Source: an uncultured Lachnospiraceae bacterium (GTDB lineage: Bacteria; Bacillota; Clostridia; Lachnospirales; Lachnospiraceae). From it: 51,699 nucleotides of DNA. How positions within the stretch are numbered: the first letter of the stretch is position 1; every line of letters begins with the position of its first letter. The notes below the pieces were generated by a model that ran no database searches, was not told where the DNA came from, and saw only the letters and a program-made list of their open reading frames with translations. The DNA lies in NCBI GenBank assembly GCA_947629565.1, contig CANREG010000015.1, positions 1 to 51,699 on the forward strand, read 5' to 3'. Positions 26,408 through 34,794 of the stretch are shown here, piece after piece. A program made the translations under genes and the position numbers.

Positions 26408-27689
26408 GAAATTTCAAGCAAATTCAGAGACAGAAGCCATTATGATGGCAAAGGATGACTTAGGCAAGGACGCCATTGTGATGAACATTAAGACGATGAA
26501 ACCGAAGGGGCTTTTCAAATTTTTCAGAAAGACGAAGGTGGAAGTGACGGCTGCGGTGGATGAGGTGAGAACTGCGGAGCAAAAGCCGGAGAGCAAGGCT
26601 ACATCGCAGATTAATGCCCAGATTGACGAAAAGCTCCATCCGGAGATGAAGCAGGAGTCCGAAAGCGCAAAGGAATCCAAGGAGATTGAGGAAAAACTCA
26701 ATAATCTTGCTATGCTGATTGAGCAGCAGATGGAGAGCCAGAAAAAGGAAAGACAGAGCGCAGAAGGCAAGACGGCGGACTCAGAGGAAAAGACAGGGGA
26801 TAAGGAAAAAGCCGCATCTGAAAAGAAGGAGACTGCGGATAAGGAACAGGAAGAAGAGGCGGAGAAGAACAGCTTAAAGAACAAGTCCATTGACTTAATC
26901 ATTGAACAGCTGACCAACAATGAGGTAACGCTTACCTATGCAAAGCAGATTATGGATGAGATTACCCATTCCGGCAATATCCGCACCTTAGACGAGATGC
27001 TTTCCTGTGTATATCAGAAGATTATCTTAAAATTAGGAGAGATGAAGCCGATATCCTTTGAAAAGGGAGATAAAAAGCCCAAGGTAATTTTCTTTGTGGG
27101 GCCCACCGGCGTTGGAAAGACTACGACTATTGCAAAGCTTTCCTCCAAGCTTTTACTGGAGGAAAAGAAAAAAATTGCAATCCTGACTTCAGATACCTAC
27201 CGGATTGCGGCGGTAGAACAGATTAAGACTTACGCGAATATTTTATCCATTCCTGTGGAGGTGGTCTACGAGGCCGGAGATTTAAAGGAAATTCTTCCGA
27301 AATACAAGGAGTATGACTATCTTCTGATGGATACGGCTGGACGCTCCCACAAGAATAAGGAGCAGGCGGACGATCTTAAGAAAATATTTGACGCCTTTGC
27401 TGGGTATAGCATACTGACCTATCTTGTGTTAAGCGCCACAACCAAATATAACGATTTAAAGAAGATCACTTCGCTCTATGCGGACATTACGGATTATAAT
27501 TTGATTTTTACCAAATTGGATGAAACAGATGCGATTGGCAATATATTAAATATCAAGCTGGATACAGACCGGCCTTTATCCTATGTGTCTTACGGACAGA
27601 ATGTACCGGATGATATCGAGGTCATGAATCCGCAGATCATTGCCAAGCAGGTGTTAGGAGGTGGCGACGGCTATGGATCAGGCAGATAA
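26397..27689 (+). CDS. flhF: Flagellar biosynthesis GTPase FlhF
   Basis: SRP-type GTPase that sets flagellum place and number. The 430-residue product has the N-terminal B domain (MIIKKFQANSETEAIMMAKD), a long Glu/Lys-rich charged linker (about 65-165), and the NG domain with the P-loop Gly235-Thr242 (GPTGVGKT), TSDTYRIAAVEQIKTYANI and LMDTAGRSHKNKEQ. It overlaps the start of flhG, its ATPase activator. Confidence 0.97.
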   Translation: MIIKKFQANSETEAIMMAKDDLGKDAIVMNIKTMKPKGLFKFFRKTKVEVTAAVDEVRTAEQKPESKATSQINAQIDEKLHPEMKQESESAKESKEIEEKLNNLAMLIEQQMESQKKERQSAEGKTADSEEKTGDKEKAASEKKETADKEQEEEAEKNSLKNKSIDLIIEQLTNNEVTLTYAKQIMDEITHSGNIRTLDEMLSCVYQKIILKLGEMKPISFEKGDKKPKVIFFVGPTGVGKTTTIAKLSSKLLLEEKKKIAILTSDTYRIAAVEQIKTYANILSIPVEVVYEAGDLKEILPKYKEYDYLLMDTAGRSHKNKEQADDLKKIFDAFAGYSILTYLVLSATTKYNDLKKITSLYADITDYNLIFTKLDETDAIGNILNIKLDTDRPLSYVSYGQNVPDDIEVMNPQIIAKQVLGGGDGYGSGR

Positions 27690-28554
27690 ATTACGGGAAA
27701 AGGTAGAGCTGTTAAAGGATAATGCACCTTCCGCCAGAGTCATCGCTGTGACCAGTGGAAAAGGCGGCGTGGGAAAGACCAGTCTTTCCGTTAATCTTGC
27801 CTTACAGTTTAAAGCCCTTGGCAAAAGTGTTGTCATCTTGGATGCAGATTTCGGGCTGGCTAATGTGGAGGTGATGCTTGGCATACGGCCACAGTATAAT
27901 CTGGCAGATTTGATTTTTAACAATAAGACGATTGAGGAGATTATTACGGAGGGACCGATGGGGATTGGTTTTATCTCCGGCGGCTCCGGCGTGCAGGATC
28001 TGGTGAATCTGGATAAGGAACGGATTAAGAAGCTGATTGCCAAGCTGGTAAAATTGGACAGCATGTATGATGTGGTTATCATTGATACCGGCGCGGGAAT
28101 TGCAGATTCCGTAGTGGAATTTGTGTTAAGCTCTCCGGAGGTTTTATTAGTGGTAACTCCGGAACCCACATCCATTACGGACGCCTATTCTCTCCTAAAA
28201 GCGGTAAACCGGAAAAAGGATTTTAGAAAAGAACAAAAGTCAATTAAGGTTGTCACAAACCGGGTGGAAAATATGGAGGATGGCAAGGAGATTTATGACA
28301 AAATCAGCATTGTGGTATCAAAATTCCTGAATATCCAATTGGAGTACATAGGATATATTCCGCAAGACAAGAAGATTGCGGATGCGGTAATCGCCCAGAC
28401 TCCCATTTCTTTGAGCGCCCCGAACAGTGAGACGGCTGTCCGGATTCGCGGCATATGCGGGGCATTGTTGGATGTTCCCGTAGAGGAAGAGGGGAAAAAG
28501 GGAATAGCAAAGGTATTATTAGACTTTATTAAGTCCAAAAAAAATAACAGATAG
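27673..28554 (+). CDS. flhG: Flagellar number regulator FlhG (YlxH/FleN), MinD-like ATPase
   Basis: ParA/MinD-type ATPase that activates FlhF GTPase and helps C-ring assembly with FliM/FliY. 293 residues. The deviant Walker A GKGGVGKTS (residues 29-37), DADFGLANVEVMLG and IIDTGAGIADSVVEFVL are clear, and an N-terminal extension (MDQADKLREKVELLKDN) matches the FlhF-activating helix. ATG 27673 follows AGGAGGTGG at about 8 bases, so it is preferred to GTG 27661. The C-terminal end is basic, where MinD proteins have a membrane helix. Confidence 0.96.
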   Translation: MDQADKLREKVELLKDNAPSARVIAVTSGKGGVGKTSLSVNLALQFKALGKSVVILDADFGLANVEVMLGIRPQYNLADLIFNNKTIEEIITEGPMGIGFISGGSGVQDLVNLDKERIKKLIAKLVKLDSMYDVVIIDTGAGIADSVVEFVLSSPEVLLVVTPEPTSITDAYSLLKAVNRKKDFRKEQKSIKVVTNRVENMEDGKEIYDKISIVVSKFLNIQLEYIGYIPQDKKIADAVIAQTPISLSAPNSETAVRIRGICGALLDVPVEEEGKKGIAKVLLDFIKSKKNNR

Positions 28555-28564
28555 GCGGTGATGT

Positions 28565-29296
28565 ATGGATACTCGAATTGAAATCGGCGACAAGCTGGAC
28601 TTGGAAAAAATTGAAACGAGGCTTTCTGCCAATCCGAATAAAGAACCTGCGGTATATACCAGCCAGGTGTTAGACGAGGCGGAATCAGGAAATATGTATG
28701 TGGCAATGCCCATTAAAGAGGGGAAGGTCATTGCCCTGAGCGTAGGAGAGGAATTTTATGCCACTTTTTACACCAAGACAGGACTTATGCGCTGTAAGGT
28801 GGCAGTTGCGGGAAGATTTAAGAAAAATGCGCTGTTTTTCATGGAACTGGAGCAAAAGACCGTATTACAGAAGATGCAGCGCAGAGAATATTTCCGGTTT
28901 GAATGCCGTACCCAGATAGAATACCGCCCCTTAGGGGAGGAGGAGCAGCGTATGGTTTTATCCGGGGAAGCCTACATAGCAGATGAGGAACAGGCTCTCT
29001 GGAAAACGGCCGTCATGCTTGACTTAAGCGGGGGAGGAATCCATTTTGTGGCCGGAGTGCAGGAGGACAGGGAGAAACTGATGCAGGTGCGCTTTCCTAT
29101 CGTCTATAAGGAAAAAGCGGAGGTGGTCTATTGTTATGCAAGACTGCTGCGCGCTTATAAAAACCAGAATAATTCCACCATATATGACCATCATATTAAA
29201 TTCTGGCATATGGATCAGGGCCAGAGGGAAAAGATTATTCGGTATATTTTTGACGAGCAGCGGAAAAACCGCTCTAAGCAGCTTGGAAATTCATAA
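28565..29296 (+). CDS. PilZ-domain c-di-GMP-binding flagellar protein (YcgR-like)
   Basis: 243 residues with a YcgR-type N-terminal beta domain (about 1-100) and a PilZ domain. The c-di-GMP motifs are complete: Arg106-Arg107-x3-Arg111 in QRREYFRF and Asp153-x-Ser155-Gly-Gly in LDLSGGGIHF. Proteins of this architecture (B. subtilis DgrA/YpfA) slow or stop the motor by contacting the stator when c-di-GMP rises. Last gene of its transcription unit; a strong terminator follows the stop. A diguanylate cyclase gene is at 48791-50485. Confidence 0.9.
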   Translation: MDTRIEIGDKLDLEKIETRLSANPNKEPAVYTSQVLDEAESGNMYVAMPIKEGKVIALSVGEEFYATFYTKTGLMRCKVAVAGRFKKNALFFMELEQKTVLQKMQRREYFRFECRTQIEYRPLGEEEQRMVLSGEAYIADEEQALWKTAVMLDLSGGGIHFVAGVQEDREKLMQVRFPIVYKEKAEVVYCYARLLRAYKNQNNSTIYDHHIKFWHMDQGQREKIIRYIFDEQRKNRSKQLGNS

Positions 29297-29307
29297 ACCA
29301 AAAGAGG

Positions 29308-29350
29308 ATATCCCATTGTATAAAAAACCGATACAATGGGATATTTTTGT
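29308..29350 (+). terminator. Rho-independent terminator after the PilZ gene
   Basis: A perfect 14-bp stem, ATATCCCATTGTAT (29308-29321) with ATACAATGGGATAT (29331-29344), a 9-base loop, and a short T run after it. It separates the export/motor genes from the chemotaxis genes. The loop contains CCGATAC by chance; no TAAA stands 15 bases upstream of it. Confidence 0.85.
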
Positions 29351-29379
29351 TATTATGCACTTATGTGAAGAGTATCTTT

Positions 29380-29388
29380 TGATATAAT
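29380..29388 (+). promoter_or_regulatory. Extended -10 promoter of the cheB-cheA unit
   Basis: TGATATAAT, a perfect extended -10, 29 bases before the cheB ATG and just after the terminator. The -35 region (CTTATG at 29360-29365, 17-base spacer) is poor, as is common with extended -10 promoters. Confidence 0.55.
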
Positions 29389-29417
29389 AAATTCATCATA
29401 AAAAATGGGGTAAGATT

Positions 29418-30014
29418 ATGGCAGCGAACAGAATTAACAAGCTTGTATTGATTGCCAGTTCGACAGGCGGGCCGAAAGCTCTGCACCAGTTGATTCCCCG
29501 GCTCAATAAGGATTTAGACGCCCCGGTGGTGATTGTCCAGCATATGCCAAGAGGGTTCACGAACTCTTTGGCCCAGCGGCTCAATGATCTCAGCCAGATT
29601 ACCGTCAGCGAAGCGCAGGACGGAGAGATGTTAGAAAAAGGGCATGTGTATCTGGCTAAGGGCGGTACCCATTTACATCTGAAAAAGGATGTTCAGGGAA
29701 GACTCTTTTTTAAGGAGTCGGACGAGGAACCGGTGAACGGCTTGAAACCTTGCGCCAATGTGACATTTACGAGCGTACCGGCGTTTTCTCTTGAATTTAT
29801 AGTCTGTGTGGTGCTTACCGGCATGGGGGCAGACGGGACGCAGGGAATTAAGAACCTGAAGGATTGGTATTCAGTGTATACAATCGCACAGAATAAGGAT
29901 ACCTGTGTGGTCTATGGCATGCCCAAGGTGGCTATTGAGCAGGGCGTGGCAGATAAAGTATTACCATTAGAAGATATTGGAAACGAAATAATTAATAAAG
30001 TGGGGGTGTATTAA
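29418..30014 (+). CDS. cheB: CheB-type protein-glutamate methylesterase, catalytic domain only
   Basis: CheB demethylates and deamidates chemoreceptors. This 198-residue product is only the catalytic domain: Ser15 in ASSTGG, His42 in QHMPRGF, Asp139 in TGMGADGTQG form the triad. The N-terminal receiver domain of canonical CheB (about 350 residues) is missing, and the 121 bases upstream hold only a terminator and promoter, so it was not split off by a frameshift nearby. Activity would then not be controlled by CheA phosphorylation of CheB itself. It starts 2 bases before cheA (stop to start), and begins the chemotaxis transcription unit. No cheR is in the window. Confidence 0.9.
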   Translation: MAANRINKLVLIASSTGGPKALHQLIPRLNKDLDAPVVIVQHMPRGFTNSLAQRLNDLSQITVSEAQDGEMLEKGHVYLAKGGTHLHLKKDVQGRLFFKESDEEPVNGLKPCANVTFTSVPAFSLEFIVCVVLTGMGADGTQGIKNLKDWYSVYTIAQNKDTCVVYGMPKVAIEQGVADKVLPLEDIGNEIINKVGVY

Positions 30015-30015
30015 C

Positions 30016-32082
30016 ATGGATTTAAGTCAATATCTTGAGATTTTTATTGATGAGACAAAGGAGCATTTGCAGACCTTGAATGACCAGGTGCTGATTTTAG
30101 AGGCAGAACCGGAGAACATTGATACTGTAAATGAGATTTTCCGCGCCGCCCATTCCCTGAAGGGTATGGCAGGCACCATGGGATTTAAGAGAATGCAGCG
30201 GTTAACCCATGATATGGAGAATGTATTCTCCGAGATCCGCAACGGCAAGATGAGCGTTACGCCGGATTTGGTGGATGTGGTGTTTAAGTGCTTAGACGCC
30301 ATTGAAGAGTATTTAGGCTGCATTGTGGAGACCTCTGACGAAGGCGAGAACGATAACGAGGATATCATCAATACCCTGAACGCCTGCTTAGAGGCTGGCG
30401 GACAGGCAGCGGCACCGGCAAAGGAGAAAAGTGCGGCAAAGGAGGAAAAGGCGGAAGCGGAAACGTCGGCAGATGACGATAAGCGCAAATTTTTACATAT
30501 CAGCATTGCAGATTTTGAGAAAAATGCCATTACAGAAGCCAAATCCCAGAACAAGAATGTATTTGGCGCAACCGTCTATATTGATGAGAATTGTATTTTG
30601 AAGGCGGCCAGAGCGTTTCTTGTGTTCAAGGGCGTTGAGGCAGTGGGAGAGATTATTAAGTCGGTTCCCGGCGTGCAGGATATCGAAGACGAGAAGTTTG
30701 AATTTGATTTCTCCATGCTGATTATTACAGATAAATCCTTAGAAGAGGTACAAAAGATTATTGCCAATGTATCTGAGATTAAGGAAGTCGTTATTGAGGA
30801 TTATGAAATTCCGGGCGATGTGGAGGTCGTAAGTTCTGTTCAGAATAAGGAAGAAGATAAGGCAGCTAAGAAGGATGAGGGCAAGAAGAAGGCGGCTCCG
30901 GCTAAGACCAACAGCAAGCCGGTGGCAAACCGTTCTGTCCGCGTGGATATTGACAAGCTCGATGTCCTTATGAATTTAGTCAGCGAGCTGATCATTGCCA
31001 AGAATGGCTTGGTATCTGTCAGCAATCAGGAGGGAAATAACACCTCTATGCAGAGCTTTAATGAGCAGATTGAATATCTTGAGAGAATTACCACCAATCT
31101 TCATGAATCGGTTATGAAGGTCAGAATGGTGCCGATAGAGAGCGTGGTTAACCGTTTCCCGAGAATGATTCGTGACCTTTCCAAAAAACTTGGCAAGGAA
31201 ATGGAGCTGATTATGACTGGTGAGGATACCGAGCTTGACCGTACGGTAATTGACGAGATCGGTGATCCGTTGATGCATATGCTTCGGAACTCAGCGGATC
31301 ATGGCTTAGAGTCCACGATTGACCGTCTGAAGTTAGGCAAGCCCCAGTGCGGAACCGTTCAGTTAAACGCATATCAGGACGGTAACAATGTCACCATAGA
31401 GGTTATTGACGACGGCGCCGGAATTGATGTGGAGAAGGTAAAGGCGTCTGCTGTGAAGAAGGGGCACATTACCCAGGAGCAGGCGGACATGATGTCAGAA
31501 AAGGAAGCCATCGACCTGCTGTTTCGACCAGCATTTTCGACGGCAGAAAAGATTTCAGATGTGTCAGGGCGCGGTGTTGGCCTTGATGTGGTTAAGAACA
31601 AGATTGAAGGCCTTGGCGGTGATGTGGAGGTATCTACCAAGCTTGGCGAGGGAACCAAATTTACAATCCGTCTGCCGCTTACGCTTGCAATTATCCAGGC
31701 CCTTATGGTTGAGGTACGGGATGAAAAATACGCTATTCCGCTAAATTCCATTGTAACCATTGAGGATGTGATGGTTAGCGATATCAAGTATGTTCAGCAA
31801 AAAGAGGTAATCAACCTTCGAGGTACCGTAATTCCGCTTGTCCGTCTTGACCAGATGTTAGACTGCCCGGAGAGAGAGGAAGAACCGGAGAATCTGATTG
31901 TTGTCATTGTGAAGAAGGGAGACCGCCAGACTGGTCTTGTCATTGACAATTTGTTAGGACAGCAGGAGATTGTAATTAAGCCTCTTGGCAAATATATTAA
32001 CATTCACAGAATGATCAGTGGCGCAACAATCTTAGGCGACGGCGAGGTTGCCCTGATTATTGATTCCAATTCATTGGTATAA
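30016..32082 (+). CDS. cheA: Chemotaxis histidine kinase CheA
   Basis: 688 residues with the full set of domains: P1 Hpt (His46 in FRAAHSLKGMAGTMGF), a P2-like CheY-docking region (about 155-265), a charged Lys/Ala-rich linker, P3 dimerisation (VDIDKLDVLMNLVSELI), P4 HATPase with HMLRNSADHGLE, VIDDGAGID and DVSGRGVGLDVVKNKI, and the P5 CheW-like domain at the end. It phosphorylates CheY at 20500-20862. GGGGGTG precedes the ATG. Confidence 0.98.
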   Translation: MDLSQYLEIFIDETKEHLQTLNDQVLILEAEPENIDTVNEIFRAAHSLKGMAGTMGFKRMQRLTHDMENVFSEIRNGKMSVTPDLVDVVFKCLDAIEEYLGCIVETSDEGENDNEDIINTLNACLEAGGQAAAPAKEKSAAKEEKAEAETSADDDKRKFLHISIADFEKNAITEAKSQNKNVFGATVYIDENCILKAARAFLVFKGVEAVGEIIKSVPGVQDIEDEKFEFDFSMLIITDKSLEEVQKIIANVSEIKEVVIEDYEIPGDVEVVSSVQNKEEDKAAKKDEGKKKAAPAKTNSKPVANRSVRVDIDKLDVLMNLVSELIIAKNGLVSVSNQEGNNTSMQSFNEQIEYLERITTNLHESVMKVRMVPIESVVNRFPRMIRDLSKKLGKEMELIMTGEDTELDRTVIDEIGDPLMHMLRNSADHGLESTIDRLKLGKPQCGTVQLNAYQDGNNVTIEVIDDGAGIDVEKVKASAVKKGHITQEQADMMSEKEAIDLLFRPAFSTAEKISDVSGRGVGLDVVKNKIEGLGGDVEVSTKLGEGTKFTIRLPLTLAIIQALMVEVRDEKYAIPLNSIVTIEDVMVSDIKYVQQKEVINLRGTVIPLVRLDQMLDCPEREEEPENLIVVIVKKGDRQTGLVIDNLLGQQEIVIKPLGKYINIHRMISGATILGDGEVALIIDSNSLV

Positions 32083-32097
32083 GGGAGGGGACGAAGA

Positions 32098-32547
32098 ATG
32101 GACGAAAATGTAGTAATTAATGAGACAAAGCAATATATCGTGGTAAAATTAGACGGAGAGCAGTATGGAATTGATATTACCTTTATTGATAATATTGTCC
32201 GTATGCAGCAGATTACCAGAGTTCCGAAGGCCCAGTCCTTTTTTGCAGGAGTTATCAACCTTCGCGGTGAGATTATTCCGGTTATGAACTTAAGGCTGCG
32301 GTTTGGGCTGCCGGAGAAGGAGAATACCAACGCCACCCGTATTATCATCGTGAAACCGGAGAGCAATGCCAAGATTGGTATTTTAGTAGATGAGGTTCGC
32401 GAAGTGGTTTCCCTTGAAGAAGAAGATGTGGAAAAGGCAGATTATGACGAGCAGGGGATTAATCTTCAGGGCGTGGGCAAATATAAGGACACTTTGATTT
32501 CATTGCTGAATATTCAGTCAATTATTGCCGATTTGGATAATGCATAG
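32098..32547 (+). CDS. cheW: Chemotaxis coupling protein CheW
   Basis: Scaffold that links receptors to CheA. The 149-residue product is a single SH3-like double-barrel domain with YIVVKLDGEQYGIDITFID, GVINLRGEIIPVMNLRLRFG and IGILVDEVREVVSLEEEDVE, all family-typical. AAGGGAGGGG lies before the ATG, 15 bases after the cheA stop. Confidence 0.97.
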   Translation: MDENVVINETKQYIVVKLDGEQYGIDITFIDNIVRMQQITRVPKAQSFFAGVINLRGEIIPVMNLRLRFGLPEKENTNATRIIIVKPESNAKIGILVDEVREVVSLEEEDVEKADYDEQGINLQGVGKYKDTLISLLNIQSIIADLDNA

Positions 32548-32555
32548 GTGAGGGT

Positions 32556-33173
32556 ATGACAGGACGAAAATTAACAAACATGGAACTGGATATATTAAAG
32601 GAGATTGGCAATATCGGTATGGGCAATGCGACTACGGCGTTGTCTGTCATGTTTAACACCAGTCCCCGCATGGAGGTTCCTGTAGTTAAATTTGTGGATT
32701 TCAATGAATTAGCAGATATGGTGGGAGGGCCGGAGGCCATTGTGACAGCGGTCCTCACCCATTTTAAAGGCGGGATTAACGGTATGATTTTGTTTATCCT
32801 TACCTTGGAGGAAGCGAAGAAATTGTTAAGCCTTATGTTGAATAAGACTTATCCGGATGATCTTGTCAGCTTTGACCATATGGATAAATCCGCTCTTAAG
32901 GAGACGGCAAATATTCTGATGAGTTCCTATATTTCATCAATCGGAACACTGACGAATTTAAAGCTGCGTACGGAACCGCCTGCAATCTGTATTGATATGG
33001 CCGGTTCTGTTCTTAGTATGCCTATCAGTGAATTAGGTCAGGTTGGCGATCAGGCATTAATCATCGACTCTAAATTTTTAGACAATGAAAAGTCAATCAA
33101 TGGATTTTTGATGTTTGTCTGTGATGAGGAATCCTCCGATAAGATATTTGAGTCCTTAGGAATCAGGTGTTGA
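32556..33173 (+). CDS. cheC: CheY-P phosphatase CheC
   Basis: 205 residues. The first active-site motif Asp12-x3-Glu16-x2-Asn19-x3-Gly23 is intact. The second is Ser112-x3-Glu116-x2-Asn119-x3-Ser123, with Ser in place of the last Gly, so both sites keep the catalytic Glu and Asn. CheC removes phosphate from CheY-P, and its complex with CheD adjusts receptor deamidation. The start is 9 bases after cheW with GGTGAGGG upstream; the stop abuts cheD. Confidence 0.95.
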   Translation: MTGRKLTNMELDILKEIGNIGMGNATTALSVMFNTSPRMEVPVVKFVDFNELADMVGGPEAIVTAVLTHFKGGINGMILFILTLEEAKKLLSLMLNKTYPDDLVSFDHMDKSALKETANILMSSYISSIGTLTNLKLRTEPPAICIDMAGSVLSMPISELGQVGDQALIIDSKFLDNEKSINGFLMFVCDEESSDKIFESLGIRC

Positions 33174-33175
33174 AA

Positions 33176-33661
33176 ATGGAAGAAGTAACGAAAGTGGGGA
33201 TAGCAGATTGGAAACTCTGTAAGGCTCCGAATAAGATTACAACAATCGGTTTGGGTTCCTGCGTAGGTATTGTCATATATAGCGCAACCAGTGATTATTG
33301 CGGATTACTGCATATTCTCTTGCCTTCAAGCAAGGACATTAAGAATAATGCGAACCGGGCAAAGTTTGCGGATACGGGGTTGGAGGATTTAATTGGGGCG
33401 TTAGAGCAGCAGGGGATGAGGCGAAGCACCATGCGGGCTAAGATTGCAGGCGGCGCCGCGATGTTCCAGTTTTCCACCAAGACCGAGATCGGCAGCATTG
33501 GGGACCGCAATATACAGGCAGTCAAAGATACCCTTGCCGGATATAATATTCCTATTGTTTCCGAGGATACCGGCAAGGACTATGGGCGGACGATTGTCTT
33601 TGATTCCGTTACCAAAGATTTGATGATATATTCGGCAGGAAAGACGGAGAAGCGCATATAA
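33176..33661 (+). CDS. cheD: Chemoreceptor glutamine deamidase CheD
   Basis: 161 residues. The catalytic Cys29 (GLGSCVGIVIY) and His46 (CGLLHILLP) are present, as is the conserved AKIAGGAAMF region. CheD deamidates receptor glutamines and binds CheC. ATG 33176 follows AGGTG of the cheC end at a good distance; the GTG at 33167 overlaps cheC. With no cheR in the window and a truncated cheB, the CheC/CheD/CheY adaptation branch is complete here while the methylation branch is not. Confidence 0.95.
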   Translation: MEEVTKVGIADWKLCKAPNKITTIGLGSCVGIVIYSATSDYCGLLHILLPSSKDIKNNANRAKFADTGLEDLIGALEQQGMRRSTMRAKIAGGAAMFQFSTKTEIGSIGDRNIQAVKDTLAGYNIPIVSEDTGKDYGRTIVFDSVTKDLMIYSAGKTEKRI

Positions 33662-33682
33662 TAATGGAGAAGGGGAAGGAGC

Positions 33683-33991
33683 ATGAAGTTAAGATATTTA
33701 AGAGCGTTTATTGTATTGCTGGCAGGGTTGATTACCTTAATTGTCAATATGAAAATGCACAGGCAGGTTACTTTGTCCCTGTTCATTGTATTGGTGGTTC
33801 TGATTATCTTTTATGTTCTGGGAACCCTGGCTGTTGAGTTAATACAACATTCCATGGAAAAGGAAAAACGGCAAAATGAGATGGATCATTCTTTTACGGA
33901 GGATGACTGGGACGAGACGGAAGAAGAACAGGAAGAGGAGATACCGGCAGAGGAGGAGCCGCATGTTTCCTTTGATGACGATGAAGTATAG
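33683..33991 (+). CDS. Small two-TM protein with acidic tail, unknown function
   Basis: 102 residues. Two hydrophobic helices (about 6-22 and 30-50) are followed by a charged region and a strongly acidic C-terminal tail rich in Asp, Glu and Trp. No family is recognised. It stands between cheD and fliA, with GAAGGGGAAGGAG before the ATG and 15 bases from the fliA start, so it is surely expressed with the chemotaxis genes. A role as membrane adaptor for the motor, receptors or the sigma factor would be a guess. Confidence 0.7.
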   Translation: MKLRYLRAFIVLLAGLITLIVNMKMHRQVTLSLFIVLVVLIIFYVLGTLAVELIQHSMEKEKRQNEMDHSFTEDDWDETEEEQEEEIPAEEEPHVSFDDDEV

Positions 33992-34006
33992 TAGGGGTGT
34001 GTATAA

Positions 34007-34771
34007 ATGGACGAGGCAAAGAAAAACCAGCTTTGGGAGGAATATGCCAGAACAAGATCTGAAAAACTGCGGGAACAGATTATCATCGAATATGTTCCGC
34101 TGGTAAAGCTTGTGGCCGGGCGTCTGAATATGTATCTGGGGTATACGGTGGAGTATGATGATTTGGTAAGCTATGGTGTATTTGGGTTGATTGACGCCAT
34201 TGACAAGTTTGATTATGGCAAGGGTATCAAATTTGAGACCTATGCCAGCCTGCGCATCAGGGGTTCTATCTTAGACCAGATCCGCAAAATGGATTGGATT
34301 CCCCGCTCTGTGCGTCAGAAACAAAAGCAGATTGAGACGGCAGTGGCGAAGCTGGAGAAGGAGAAGGGTACAAATTTAAAAGATCAGGACATTGCAGCGG
34401 AGTTAGGGATTTCTTTAGATGAATACCGGAGCTGGGAGAGCATGGCCAATGTGTCTAATATTGCCTCTTTAGATGAATTTATGGAGCAGGGGACAGAGAG
34501 CAGCGTCAAAGAATTCCGCAATGTGACTTATTTAGAACCGGAGGAAGCAGTAGACCGGGATGAGATCAAGAAAATGCTGATGGAAGCGTTGGAACTGTTG
34601 ACAGAGAAGGAAAAAAAGGTAGTGCTGCTCTATTACTATGAGGATTTAACATTGAAGGAAGTAGCGTCTGTGTTAGAGGTATCGGAATCCCGTATTTCGC
34701 AGCTTCATTCCAAGGCACTCGAGAAGATGAAGAAACATCTGGGCAGACACTTTGAAATATTGATGGGATAG
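34007..34771 (+). CDS. fliA: RNA polymerase sigma factor for flagellar genes, FliA/SigD (sigma-28)
   Basis: 254 residues with sigma-70 regions 2, 3 and 4: YDDLVSYGVFGLIDAIDKFD (region 2), IRGSILDQIRKMDWIPRSVR (2.4/3), and the C-terminal HTH LTLKEVASVLEVSESRISQL. The WIPRSVR signature is specific to the FliA/SigD/WhiG group. It would read promoters of the form TAAA-N15-GCCGATAA, one of which precedes flgD in this window. AGGGGTG lies before the ATG. No flgM (anti-sigma) is in the window. Confidence 0.97.
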   Translation: MDEAKKNQLWEEYARTRSEKLREQIIIEYVPLVKLVAGRLNMYLGYTVEYDDLVSYGVFGLIDAIDKFDYGKGIKFETYASLRIRGSILDQIRKMDWIPRSVRQKQKQIETAVAKLEKEKGTNLKDQDIAAELGISLDEYRSWESMANVSNIASLDEFMEQGTESSVKEFRNVTYLEPEEAVDRDEIKKMLMEALELLTEKEKKVVLLYYYEDLTLKEVASVLEVSESRISQLHSKALEKMKKHLGRHFEILMG

Positions 34772-34794
34772 TTTGATTTTGGGAGGGAAGGAAG

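Noticed and set aside
29320-29340. CCGATAC as a sigma-28 -10 element before cheB
   Set aside because: It is the loop and stem of the terminator, and no TAAA stands about 15 bases upstream.
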